This document shows positions 32,245-41,143 of a stretch of DNA of 64,000 nucleotides, piece after piece. Within the stretch, counting starts at the first letter, position 1, and each line of letters begins with the position of its first letter. The translations under genes and the position numbers were made by a program. This DNA is from Actinomycetota bacterium. Its GTDB lineage: Bacteria > Actinomycetota > Aquicultoria > SURF-47. The stretch covers positions 124,001-188,000 of the forward strand of contig QZJE01000014.1 of assembly GCA_003599235.1 (NCBI GenBank). Reading direction: 5' to 3'. Under the pieces are notes generated by a model that did no database searches, was not told the origin of the DNA, and saw only the letters and a program-made list of their open reading frames with translations.

Positions 32245-33093
32245 ATGGTAATTATGGAGACTAGCCAACAAGTAGAAAGTACGGTATCATCAAATCAAAC
32301 ATTGTCCTTATTCAACTACAAGAACAGCCTAATGAAAACAGCAATTGCTAATATACCAACGGATAACAAGACAACCCCTTTTTATAAAAACGTTAATGTT
32401 GCTATTCATAATTCTGATTGCATAGACTTTCTGAAAAACTTGCCGAGTGAAAGCGTAGACTTAATTGTGACTGATCCAGCATATTCAGGTATGAACAATA
32501 AGTTAAATTTTGGCAATGGTAGGATAGTAGGTAATTATCAAAAAGCTGACAACGACAAGTGGTTTTTAGAATTTAAAGATAACACTTCAAACTTCCTTTC
32601 TTTTTTATTTGAATGTTATCGAGTATTACGTAATAACCGGCATATTTATATTATGTTTGATAGCTATTCTCTATTATCACTTGGATCTTTAATGCGGGAA
32701 GTTTTTAACGTAAAAAATATAATAATTTGGGACAAGGTTAATATTGGAATGGGACACTATTTTAGAAGAAGACATGAATTAATTATGTTTGCTACTAAAG
32801 GCTCAAGGAAACTTAATGCCAGGAATTTTCCTGACATTTGGTCAGAAAAAAGAATACACAGAGGCGTATACCCAACACAGAAACCGGTTGAAATATTCGA
32901 TCGAATGATACAGGCTAGTTCAGAAAAAGGTTTTGTTATATGCGATCCCTTTGTGGGTAGCGGTAGTTCAATAGTTTCGTCTTTAAAAAACGGCTGTACT
33001 TTTATTGGGTCAGATCTAAGTAAAAAAGCATGCGAGATTTCAAGCGAAAGAGCTAAGTATTTTATCAAAACCGGAGAAGACGCTTACCAATAA
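32245..33093 (+). CDS. DNA methyltransferase (N4/N6, beta-type motif order) of an R-M system
   Basis: 282 residues from ATG 32245, preceded by AAGGAG; earlier in-frame starts lack support. The catalytic motif IV is DPAY (VDLIVTDPAYSGMNN near residue 78) and the SAM-binding motif I is DPFVGSGSSIV near 239, i.e. motif IV before motif I. It probably methylates adenine or cytosine N4 in the site cut by the next gene. The sequence looks more AT-rich than its neighbours, consistent with acquisition. Confidence 0.85.
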   Translation: MVIMETSQQVESTVSSNQTLSLFNYKNSLMKTAIANIPTDNKTTPFYKNVNVAIHNSDCIDFLKNLPSESVDLIVTDPAYSGMNNKLNFGNGRIVGNYQKADNDKWFLEFKDNTSNFLSFLFECYRVLRNNRHIYIMFDSYSLLSLGSLMREVFNVKNIIIWDKVNIGMGHYFRRRHELIMFATKGSRKLNARNFPDIWSEKRIHRGVYPTQKPVEIFDRMIQASSEKGFVICDPFVGSGSSIVSSLKNGCTFIGSDLSKKACEISSERAKYFIKTGEDAYQ

Positions 33094-33106
33094 TTAAGGG
33101 GAAACT

Positions 33107-34852
33107 TTGCCAGAGCTAAAAAGAACCTGGTCTGTGCCTACTTCTCCTAGATCGCCATACAAACTTCCTCATGAATTGTCGCTTCTAAAAGAATTTGAAG
33201 GCCAACTATGGAACAGGCATACCCAAACATTATTTGCTAAAAAATTAGCTAAAAGCAGTTTTTTTCAAGGCACAGTATCCAAGAAGGAACCAGATTTTTC
33301 AGCCAGGGATAGAATTAATAGAGCTCCAAAAACGTTTGGTTTTGTAAGGTTTGATAACGGAAGACGTATAGAGATAACAGATGCTGGCTCTCGCCTAATA
33401 TCAAATAAAAGGCTTGAAGAGCTTTTCCTTAAGCAGTTACTTAAATGGCAATATCCTTCGCCTAAACATCAAAGTGCTAGTTATCATGGTTTTAGAATCA
33501 AGCCTTTCCTTGAAACACTTAGGCTTATTAAAAAACTGGGTGGATTGACAAAAAGAGAGATATCCATTTTTGTTCTTCCGTTAATTGATTGGAAAGACTA
33601 TGAAAAAACAAAACAAGAAATTATCGATTTTAGAGAAAAATCTAAGAAATATAATACCAAAATTGAATGCCAGACATATGCTAACCAGCTACACAAAGAA
33701 AAATTTAGACATGTATATAATAGAGAGCTTGCGGAAAGTTTGAAGCTAAGAGAAAGCAGCAGAAGGCAAGTAGACCAAGATTCATTTTTAGCCACAAAAA
33801 TCAGAAATTCAATTGATTATTCAGACGCTGCTATTCGATATTTTAGAGCGACCGGCTTGTTTACTATCTCTTCCAGAACATACAGATTGCAAATCTTAGA
33901 TACCAAATTGCAAGTCGTTGAAGAAATTTTATCTAAAACTGCTAGGGAGCCCCTGAATTTTTTAGAAAATGAAGCCATTTTTTTAGACTTGTTAAGTAAT
34001 CCTGACTATCCTAAATTGCCAGATGACAATAAACAAACATTAATTACCGAAATTATGAATATTTTCAAGTTTTTAGAAGATAAGAGCCATAATATTCCTA
34101 AGATTCAGTTATCGCCTAGTTATTTAAATACACTCGATATTGAACAACTGAAGGATAAAAAGGAAGAGCTGGAAAGACTTGGGCAAAAAATTTCCGAACA
34201 AGAGCAACTTAAACAGCTGCAAACCTACAGTCTTTATGCTGAAATAAGCCAAACATTTGAGAAAATAAGAGATTTTCGGTGTTTAGATATTCCAGATAAA
34301 CCTTTATTTTTGGAATGGAATATTTGGAGAGCACTAAATATGTTGGATGATGGGACAATTCAGGGAAACCTATTGCTTGATCTGGAGAGTAAGCCATTAA
34401 GAACTGCTCCCGGAAATATGCCTGACATGGTTTGTTATTACAAAGACTTTGTATTAGTTGTAGAAGTAACGTTAGCCAGGGGGGCAAGGCAATATGAAAT
34501 TGAAAGTGAGCCTGTTTCTAGACACTTAGCTAGTGTAAGAAAGAACTTAAGACAGAAAGGTGATAGAAGGCCAGTTTATGGATTATTTATCGCAGCTACT
34601 GTAAATCCAGCCGTAATAGCACATTTTTATATTCTTAGGAGAACCAATATACAATATTATGATGGCACTATTTCTTTTATTCCAATGAATGTCCAAACTT
34701 TTATGAATTTGCTAGAGATAGCCAATACTAATGGCGGAGTTACGTCATCTCAATTGTATAAATTCATAAGGTGGGCAGACAAGGCAGCTGATGGATTAAC
34801 CGAAGAAGACTGGTTTAATGCCATCTCGGCAAAAGCTAGTAACTGGATTTAG
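33107..34852 (+). CDS. AlwI-family type II restriction endonuclease
   Basis: 581 residues starting TTG after AAGGGG. The N-terminus (RTWSVPTSPRSPYKLPHELS) and middle resemble the AlwI family (PF09491), whose members recognise GGATC and cut outside it. A PD-(D/E)xK-like core is visible at NMPDMVCYYKDFVLVVEVT, with SEPVSRHLASV following. It lies 13 bases after the methyltransferase gene. Family members normally need methylation on both strands of an asymmetric site, but only one methyltransferase is seen here. Confidence 0.82.
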   Translation: MPELKRTWSVPTSPRSPYKLPHELSLLKEFEGQLWNRHTQTLFAKKLAKSSFFQGTVSKKEPDFSARDRINRAPKTFGFVRFDNGRRIEITDAGSRLISNKRLEELFLKQLLKWQYPSPKHQSASYHGFRIKPFLETLRLIKKLGGLTKREISIFVLPLIDWKDYEKTKQEIIDFREKSKKYNTKIECQTYANQLHKEKFRHVYNRELAESLKLRESSRRQVDQDSFLATKIRNSIDYSDAAIRYFRATGLFTISSRTYRLQILDTKLQVVEEILSKTAREPLNFLENEAIFLDLLSNPDYPKLPDDNKQTLITEIMNIFKFLEDKSHNIPKIQLSPSYLNTLDIEQLKDKKEELERLGQKISEQEQLKQLQTYSLYAEISQTFEKIRDFRCLDIPDKPLFLEWNIWRALNMLDDGTIQGNLLLDLESKPLRTAPGNMPDMVCYYKDFVLVVEVTLARGARQYEIESEPVSRHLASVRKNLRQKGDRRPVYGLFIAATVNPAVIAHFYILRRTNIQYYDGTISFIPMNVQTFMNLLEIANTNGGVTSSQLYKFIRWADKAADGLTEEDWFNAISAKASNWI

Positions 34853-34898
34853 AAAGATTGATTGTAATTATCAAGACAAAACAATGAACTAAAAGTTT

Positions 34899-35963
34899 TT
34901 ATTGCATCCGAAACTTGTACTCGTACTCGTTATTATCAGTCTTAGCTTCGCCCTTAAGTGGGCCGACCTTTATTTTAAAAGTATTGACCTCTTTTTCGGT
35001 CGGACTAAATCCGGGAATAGTTACTTTAGCAATACCGTTTGCTGTTAGGTCAACACTGCTTTTCTCTTCACTTTTTGAGTCACCCTTAACATATAAAACT
35101 ACTTCTACCGGCACTTTTTTTTGGGCACTGCCTTTTAAACCCACAGCAATCCTTACCGCTACTTCATCAGAGCTGGGCAATTCTCTGACTCCATTTGCAT
35201 CTACACTTGCCCTTAAAGGCTCTGTTGCCACATCAGAAATATAGACATCGGTATCAGCTTTAATTTTGCTATCTTCAACCTTTGCTTTTCCTTTAACTGG
35301 TGCTTTACTTTTTATTTGCTGCAAAAAAGCACTCACTTTTGGTTGTTCATAAACAGTCTCATCACTAATGAATTTGGATGATTGAATTTTGATTTTAATT
35401 TCTTCCTCATTTAGAAAAGCTTGGGCTTCTTTTATAAAATGAGTGTAGGCTGAGTCGCTAAGGCTTAAGTCTTTTAGCGCTAAAGAAATTTCTTTTGCAT
35501 CAACTGAAGCCACACCAGACATAGCGCTTAACACTGCGCTCTGATACTTCTCTAAGCCTTCGTTTCTAAGCCTCATAGAAATAACCAAAAATGAGTTAGC
35601 CTCTTTTAGCTCTTCTAAATTTTTAAGCCCCATCGAAGTAGAGAAAATATCTTGGCTTTGGGCAATTAAGTCTGTTAGGCTACTCTTAAACTGCCCTTGC
35701 GAGCTGGCAGTGGTAGTTTTTGTAAGCTCAGTGAAGCGCTTTGAGATCCTGTTAGATTGTTCTGCAATTTCATTTACCGCGTCAAAATAATCGGTCACTT
35801 CTTGCTGCCTGCCCCTGGCAATGTTGCCAACTATGCTTAAGAAAAGCAGGATTATTATCAAGCCGGCAGGCAATAAAAGGAACAATCTTCTGCGCCGTAT
35901 CTTTTTAGGACTAGCAATAGCACCCGTTTGATAACTATATCTTTTAGCCATAGCGGATGACAT
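34899..35963 (-). CDS. Membrane-anchored hypothetical protein with coiled-coil ectodomain
   Basis: Not recognised. A basic segment (KKIRRRR) precedes one membrane helix near residues 27-46. A helical region follows (about 50-200), then a disordered linker, then a beta-rich C-terminal domain (about 255-354, ending FKIKVGPLKGEAKTDNNEY) that resembles a CARDB/Ig-like fold. No Shine-Dalgarno is evident; an ATG at 35951 is an alternative start. It diverges from tRNA-Leu. Confidence 0.6.
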   Translation of the reverse strand: MSSAMAKRYSYQTGAIASPKKIRRRRLFLLLPAGLIIILLFLSIVGNIARGRQQEVTDYFDAVNEIAEQSNRISKRFTELTKTTTASSQGQFKSSLTDLIAQSQDIFSTSMGLKNLEELKEANSFLVISMRLRNEGLEKYQSAVLSAMSGVASVDAKEISLALKDLSLSDSAYTHFIKEAQAFLNEEEIKIKIQSSKFISDETVYEQPKVSAFLQQIKSKAPVKGKAKVEDSKIKADTDVYISDVATEPLRASVDANGVRELPSSDEVAVRIAVGLKGSAQKKVPVEVVLYVKGDSKSEEKSSVDLTANGIAKVTIPGFSPTEKEVNTFKIKVGPLKGEAKTDNNEYEYKFRMQ

Positions 35964-36079
35964 TTTAGCACAAAAGCAGCTAAATGGACAAAGGGACGAG
36001 GGATGAGAGTTGGGGGTTGAGGGTTATAAAAGGATGAAAATAAAATAAAAAACCGATAGAATTACATAGTTGATTGTTA

Positions 36080-36163
36080 GCCGCAGTGGCGGAATTGGCA
36101 GACGCGCTAGGTTCAGGGCTTAGTGTCCTTACGGACTTGGGAGTTCGACTCTCCCCTGCGGCA
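36080..36163 (+). tRNA. tRNA-Leu (anticodon CAG)
   Basis: Acceptor GCCGCAG/CTGCGGC; the anticodon loop TTCAGGG gives CAG. A medium-long variable arm (TGTCCTTACGGACTT) is present, as expected for tRNA-Leu. The CCA end is not encoded. It lies between two repeat-like tracts. Confidence 0.95.
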
Positions 36164-36200
36164 CTTCACTACTTACTACCAACTACTCACTACTCACTGC
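36164..36200. repeat. Heptad-like repeat tract CTACTCA/CTACCAA
   Basis: CTTCACTACTTACTACCAAC and TACTCACTACTCACTG: loose 7-base units directly after tRNA-Leu, on the same strand; a GGGATGAGAGTTGGGGGTTG tract in inverse orientation lies 100 bases upstream (35997-36025), so the tRNA is bracketed by oppositely oriented tracts. Confidence 0.55.
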
Positions 36201-36220
36201 TTTTAATGTACAATTAGGCT

Positions 36221-37651
36221 ATGCATACTGCAGAAAAAACCATACTAGATCGATACCAAATAATCGAAGAACTAGGAACCGGAGGATTCTCAACCGTTTA
36301 TAAAGCCTTTGATTCCAAAATGGAGCGCCTGGTAGCCATTAAGTTCATCCCTTCTCATTCCAAAGCCACTACCTGGGCTAAGAGGGAGGCTAAAACCAGC
36401 GCTCACTTAAACCACCCCAATATTGCCACTATTCACGAATACGACGAAACTGAAGACGGCCATTATCTAATAATGGAGTACTTAGAAGGCATTAACCTAA
36501 GGGATGTGCTGGAAGCTAAAGAGAAGTTAGAAATCGAAGAAGCTATCGCTATAGCCTCTCAAGTAGCCGTGGCCTTAGAATATGCTCATATTAATTTTGT
36601 AGTTCACAAAGACATCAAGCCCGAGAATCTAATGATTATTGCTGATGGACGGGTAAAGATTATGGATTTCGGAACCTCAAGACTGCTTAGCCAGATGGAA
36701 CAATCAAAGAACACCTTGGTAGGCACCCCTAGCTATATGTCACCGGAGCAATCCCGCTTCGAGATAACCGATGACAGATGCGACCAATTCTCTTTGGGAA
36801 CAGTCCTATATGAAATGCTAACCGGCAAAAACCCTTTTGAAGCCGCTACAAACAAGGCTTGCCTTTATAAAGTACAAAATCAAGAGGTGGCGCCCCCGTC
36901 AAGCTTGCTAAAAGAAATCCCCGAAGAGCTCGATAATGCTATACTCAAAGTCCTCTCTAAGGACAGAGAAAACAGGTATGCTACCATCACTGACTTCCGT
37001 TATAAGGTAGAGCGCTCATATAATTTGCCTGCCAATAGCCGCCAAATAGTCAAAAACTTATACGAACAATTCGTAGAAGTAGAAGAAGAATCATTGGGGC
37101 CCCAGATAGCCAAAAGAGATAATCTCTTAGAGATTGCCCGAGATATTATCGGGCGGATTTATGCAAAAAATAGCAATTTTGTTGGGAAGCTTTTTAGCGT
37201 ATTGCTCTTTGTTGCTTTTGTTCTATCTATTGGCTCAGGACTCTGGTTGGGCGTTGCCTATCCTTTGCTGGTAGGAGTAACCCACCGCCCAAAAAAGGCA
37301 ATTGCATTAGCCTGCCCTGCAGCTTTGCTGCTAGGTCTTTTTGCTCCAATAGGACTTAAAGCCGCTTTTGGCTCCATTTATATAACTCATCTTTTTCATA
37401 TACTGCTGTGGACAGCTACTGCTCTTATAGTAAGCATCTTAAGCCTAAAACGTAGTTTTAAAAATGACGCTTTGGTCTATCTAATAGGCATGCTGATTCT
37501 AATAAGCGGATACTTACTTCTTCCCGGCCTAAAGGAAGCTGGTCTTGATAAAGTTATGCAATCGGTCTCTCTTTCTCTTATAATATCTTTGGCTATTCTA
37601 AGCTTAACCCCATATGACTACTTGGATATAGGAAAGAAGGATGAGAGTTAA
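36221..37651 (+). CDS. Membrane Ser/Thr protein kinase (PknA-like, multi-span)
   Basis: The kinase domain occupies residues 8-265: GTGGFSTVYKAFD loop, VAIKFI lysine, catalytic HKDIKPENLM (K replaces the usual R of HRD) and DFGTSRL, then GTPSYMSPEQ. Residues about 320-465 form roughly six membrane spans, unlike the single span of PknA/PknB. It begins the kinase/FHA/phosphatase/wall-growth island. TACAAT six bases before the ATG suggests a leaderless mRNA. Ser/Thr phosphorylation of FhaA/FhaB or PBP regulators is inferred from context. Confidence 0.85.
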   Translation: MHTAEKTILDRYQIIEELGTGGFSTVYKAFDSKMERLVAIKFIPSHSKATTWAKREAKTSAHLNHPNIATIHEYDETEDGHYLIMEYLEGINLRDVLEAKEKLEIEEAIAIASQVAVALEYAHINFVVHKDIKPENLMIIADGRVKIMDFGTSRLLSQMEQSKNTLVGTPSYMSPEQSRFEITDDRCDQFSLGTVLYEMLTGKNPFEAATNKACLYKVQNQEVAPPSSLLKEIPEELDNAILKVLSKDRENRYATITDFRYKVERSYNLPANSRQIVKNLYEQFVEVEEESLGPQIAKRDNLLEIARDIIGRIYAKNSNFVGKLFSVLLFVAFVLSIGSGLWLGVAYPLLVGVTHRPKKAIALACPAALLLGLFAPIGLKAAFGSIYITHLFHILLWTATALIVSILSLKRSFKNDALVYLIGMLILISGYLLLPGLKEAGLDKVMQSVSLSLIISLAILSLTPYDYLDIGKKDES

Positions 37652-37654
37652 GAG

Positions 37655-38395
37655 ATGAGTGTACTGAAAAAATTGGAGAAGAAATTAGAGACAGTTTTTG
37701 AAGGAGCTTTTTCTAAAGGCTTTAAATCAATTGTGCAACCGGTAGAAATTGCTAAAAAAATGGCTGCTGTTATGGATGAAGAAAAAGTAGTCGGTATTGC
37801 CCGCACTTATGCTCCCAATAAGTTTGTGGTCACCTTAAGCCCTGCTGATAAAAAACATTTTGCCACCTTTGAAGAAGGAGTTACCTCCGAATTACAGAAT
37901 TTCCTGATAACTTCGGCTAAAAAAGGGCACTTAACCCTTATCGGACGCCCTCAAATTACCTTTGTTACCCAAAAAACCCTTAGACTAGGCCAATTTTCAA
38001 TATCTGCCGAGCTCTCGGGGGACTTAAAACAAGAGATAAGCAAAGAAAAAAAATCTCAAGCCACCATTATTATGCCCAAGCAAGAGATAAAAAAAGAAGC
38101 CTGCAACCATTTACTAAGCTATAAAAGCGAGGGCCTAAAGCATAGCGTAAAAATAAAAAAAGCCACTACTAGGATTGGACGTTCTAAAGCAAACGATATC
38201 AGCATTCCCGATCCTGGTATATCCAGGCATCATGTTAACCTTGTCTTAGAAAAAGACTATCTTAGCGCTGTAGATTTAGGCAGTACAAACGGGATGTTTG
38301 TAAACGGCAAACGGGTAGCTAAAAAACTGCTAAACAACGGCGATAGCCTAGATATCGGTAGTACCAGATTAGTCTATAGGAGAATAAATGATTAA
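37655..38395 (+). CDS. fhaA: FhaA-like protein (DUF3662 + FHA)
   Basis: 246 residues. The N-terminal DUF3662 domain (residues 1-120: LEKKLETVFEGAFSKGFKS, VQPVEIAKKMAAVMDEEK, YAPNKFVVTLSP) is characteristic of actinobacterial FhaA. The C-terminal FHA domain (about 155-246) has RIGRSKANDISIPDPGISRH and LGSTNGMFVNGK, the phosphothreonine-binding loops. In mycobacteria FhaA ties PknB signalling to peptidoglycan synthesis. Overlaps fhaB by 8 bases. Confidence 0.93.
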   Translation: MSVLKKLEKKLETVFEGAFSKGFKSIVQPVEIAKKMAAVMDEEKVVGIARTYAPNKFVVTLSPADKKHFATFEEGVTSELQNFLITSAKKGHLTLIGRPQITFVTQKTLRLGQFSISAELSGDLKQEISKEKKSQATIIMPKQEIKKEACNHLLSYKSEGLKHSVKIKKATTRIGRSKANDISIPDPGISRHHVNLVLEKDYLSAVDLGSTNGMFVNGKRVAKKLLNNGDSLDIGSTRLVYRRIND

Positions 38396-38807
38396 CCTGG
38401 TTTTGTTTATTTTTAAGTTTATTTTTTTATTTTTTCTCTACCTGTTTATCTTAATGATTGCCAAAAATATATTTAAGGATAGCCGCATAACCTATGAGGT
38501 AGAAGAAGAAGCAAGCCCCCTGCTGCAAGCAAAACTTGTAAGCCTGGGAAGGGTAAATAAGGAAAGTCCTTTGCCTGACCTGCTAGTAATCGGGCGCTCA
38601 GAAAACGCTGACATTAAGCTTGAAGATGACTTTGTGTCCTATAATCACGCCAAAATAGTGCAGGAAGGCTCCCATTATTATCTTGAGGATTTAGAAAGCA
38701 CTAACGGAACGTTAGTAAATAATAAAAAAGTTAAGCGGGCAAAATTAAGAGATGGGGATATCATTGCCATCGGTGGCAATAGCTTTAAGTTTGTAGCTGG
38801 CAACTAA
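38388..38807 (+). CDS. fhaB: FhaB-like membrane FHA protein
   Basis: 139 residues. One N-terminal membrane helix (residues 2-22) is followed by an FHA domain (about 60-139) with VIGRSENADIKLEDDFVSYNHA and LESTNGTLVNNKKVKR. Matches FhaB/FipA of actinobacteria, placed between fhaA and the PP2C phosphatase. Binds phosphothreonine on kinases or wall-growth proteins (family knowledge). Confidence 0.9.
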   Translation: MINLVLFIFKFIFLFFLYLFILMIAKNIFKDSRITYEVEEEASPLLQAKLVSLGRVNKESPLPDLLVIGRSENADIKLEDDFVSYNHAKIVQEGSHYYLEDLESTNGTLVNNKKVKRAKLRDGDIIAIGGNSFKFVAGN

Positions 38808-38810
38808 CCA

Positions 38811-39860
38811 ATGATTAGATACGCAACTTGCTCCGATAAAGGAAAAGTAAGAAAAGATAATGAAGATTTTGTATTGGCTAAAACTCCTTTATTTGCTGTA
38901 GCCGACGGCATGGGCGGACACAATGCCGGTGATGTAGCCTCCCAGCTGGCTATCGAGGTTATTGCCAAAAACTTCCCTAAAAAACCGCAAAATGTCCAAA
39001 AATCACTCGAAGGCTGCCTTAAAGAAGGCAACCGCAAAGTTTTAGAGAGGGCCAAAAAAATCTCTAACGAAAAAGGGATGGGCACCACTCTTACTCTAAT
39101 GGCTTTAATAAACAGCATTGCATATTTCGGCCATATCGGAGATAGCCGGGCCTATCTTTTAAGAGGCGGCAAATTAAAGCAGTTAACTAAAGATCATTCC
39201 CTGGTTGCTGATTTGGTTAAGCAAGGCAAGCTAAGTGAAGACGAAGCCCAAAAACATCCTTATCGAAATATCATCACCAAAGCCTTAGGCTCACAGGCAA
39301 ATATAAAAGCGGATTATTTCCAGGAAGAGCTTGCCGCAGGCGACAAAATTCTTTTATGCAGTGACGGGCTAAATACGATGGTAGAGGACAAAAAAATTGC
39401 GAAAATATTATCATCACCTCTTCCTTTGAAGGTAGCTTGCCGCCAGTTGGTCGAAGCGGCAAATAATTCCGGCGGCCAAGACAATATCTCCGTAGTTTTA
39501 GTCGAGATAGGCCAAGACAAAATGAAACAGAGCAAAAAATTATGGCTTAGCCTGGCTTCTATTTTTCTTGGACTGTGTTTGACTTTTTTAATTGGTTATT
39601 ATGCAGTAGGCTACATCGCAGATAATAGCTATTATCTGGGATTTTATAGAAAAAAAGTAGCTGTTTTCCAAGGCCTGCCATATAGGATAGCCGGACTAAA
39701 GTTTAGCAAAGTTAAAAAAGTTTCCGATATTGATAAAAAATCATTAGCTTCAGTTTGGCGCAAGCGACTTGAAAAAAAGATAACCGTGGCAAGTTACAAA
39801 GAAGCTAGCCAGTCCTTAGACAATATTGCCAAGGAAGGTCGCATTGAATCCAAGAAATAG
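38811..39860 (+). CDS. pstP: PP2C-family Ser/Thr phosphatase (PstP/Stp type)
   Basis: Counteracts the Ser/Thr kinases. The catalytic domain (residues 1-230) has the metal-binding motifs SDKGKVRKDNEDFVL, VADGMGGHNAGDVAS, GDSRAYLL, LCSDGLN and GGQDNISVV. A single membrane helix near 243-265 leads to an external domain of about 80 residues. Follows fhaB by three bases; its end overlaps ftsW by 17 bases. Confidence 0.93.
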   Translation: MIRYATCSDKGKVRKDNEDFVLAKTPLFAVADGMGGHNAGDVASQLAIEVIAKNFPKKPQNVQKSLEGCLKEGNRKVLERAKKISNEKGMGTTLTLMALINSIAYFGHIGDSRAYLLRGGKLKQLTKDHSLVADLVKQGKLSEDEAQKHPYRNIITKALGSQANIKADYFQEELAAGDKILLCSDGLNTMVEDKKIAKILSSPLPLKVACRQLVEAANNSGGQDNISVVLVEIGQDKMKQSKKLWLSLASIFLGLCLTFLIGYYAVGYIADNSYYLGFYRKKVAVFQGLPYRIAGLKFSKVKKVSDIDKKSLASVWRKRLEKKITVASYKEASQSLDNIAKEGRIESKK

Positions 39861-41142
39861 CGAACTCATATATATCATTTTTGCTGGCCTTATTATTTTC
39901 ATAGGAATGAGCCTGGTTTTATATGCTACAGGCCAAAGCTGGCAGGCAGACACTATGTTACTTGTTGGCCTTTTGGCGATGATTTTTATTATGGCAAACT
40001 TTGGCATTCGTCTGCTTTGCCCTAATGGCAATAAGATAATTTTTCCAATAGCAGCTCTGTTGTGTGGCCTGGGCGCCATTGCCATCTACCGTTTAGATAG
40101 CACCACAGCTTCCCTGCAGCTGCTTTGGATTGCAATCGGCATTGTTGCCATGATCTTTATTATGTTGATCTTTCCCGACTATACCAAAATGAGGCATTTT
40201 AAATACCTAACCGGCATTTTAGGCATAATGTTACTGTTCTTACCGGTTTTTTTCGGAGTAACCAGGGGCGGCTCCAAGCTGTGGCTGGATTTTGGTTTTT
40301 TTAAATTTCAGCCTTCTGAACTGGCTAAAGTACTGTTGGTAATATTTTTTGCGGCTTATTTAGATGAAAAAAAAGAGGTTTTGGCCTTAAAACAAAAGAT
40401 TGGCCGATTAACACTACCACCGCTAAAACACTTAGGGCCAATGATTGTGATGTGGTTTTTTTCAATGTTAGTTTTAATCCTAGAAAAGGATCTTGGTTCA
40501 GCATTACTTTTTTTTAGTTTATTTATTGTGATGCTATATTTAGCAACTGGAAAAATTAGTTATATTTTAAGTGGCCTCAGCCTATTTATTTTTGGTGCGG
40601 CTTTTTGTTATTTTGCTCCCAAAATTTATCCTTTTTTTGCCAGTCATTTGGGGCACGTTCGCGTTCGAATAGATATTTGGCTTAATCCCTGGTTAGACCC
40701 TAAGGGAGGCGGCTACCAAATACTGCAATCCCTTTTTGCAATAGCTAACGGAGGAATTGCCGGAGTAGGTTTTGGCAAAGGGCATCCTTCCTTTATTCCG
40801 GCGGTTAAAACTGACTTTATTTTCTCAAGTATTGCCGAAGAACTTGGGCTCTTTGGAGCTATGTCTTTACTTCTGAGCTATCTTCTCTTTATATACCAGG
40901 GATTAAAGATTTCCTTGCAAACAAACGATGGCTTCGGCAAATTAATTGCAGCCGGTTTAAGCTTTATTTTTGGCCTGCAAACTATGCTTATTGTCGGAGG
41001 AGTTACAAAATTAGTGCCCCTAACAGGAGTTACTCTTCCTTTTGTAAGCTATGGCGGAAGCAGCATCGTCGCTAATTTTATTATCGTAGGTTTGTTACTG
41101 AAAATATCAGCTAGAACCAGCCAGGTGGGAGTTACCTCTTAA
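39844..41142 (+). CDS. rodA: FtsW/RodA/SpoVE-family peptidoglycan glycosyltransferase
   Basis: SEDS-family lipid II polymerase with about ten membrane spans. GGSKLWLDFGFFKFQPSELAK and SYGGSSIVANFIIVGLLL are diagnostic. A TTG at 39844 preceded by AAGGAAGG gives the best start (an earlier in-frame TTG lacks this). Works with the PBP transpeptidase encoded next. In actinobacteria this slot holds rodA; ftsW versus rodA cannot be decided by eye. Confidence 0.92.
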   Translation: MNPRNSELIYIIFAGLIIFIGMSLVLYATGQSWQADTMLLVGLLAMIFIMANFGIRLLCPNGNKIIFPIAALLCGLGAIAIYRLDSTTASLQLLWIAIGIVAMIFIMLIFPDYTKMRHFKYLTGILGIMLLFLPVFFGVTRGGSKLWLDFGFFKFQPSELAKVLLVIFFAAYLDEKKEVLALKQKIGRLTLPPLKHLGPMIVMWFFSMLVLILEKDLGSALLFFSLFIVMLYLATGKISYILSGLSLFIFGAAFCYFAPKIYPFFASHLGHVRVRIDIWLNPWLDPKGGGYQILQSLFAIANGGIAGVGFGKGHPSFIPAVKTDFIFSSIAEELGLFGAMSLLLSYLLFIYQGLKISLQTNDGFGKLIAAGLSFIFGLQTMLIVGGVTKLVPLTGVTLPFVSYGGSSIVANFIIVGLLLKISARTSQVGVTS

Positions 41143-41143
41143 G

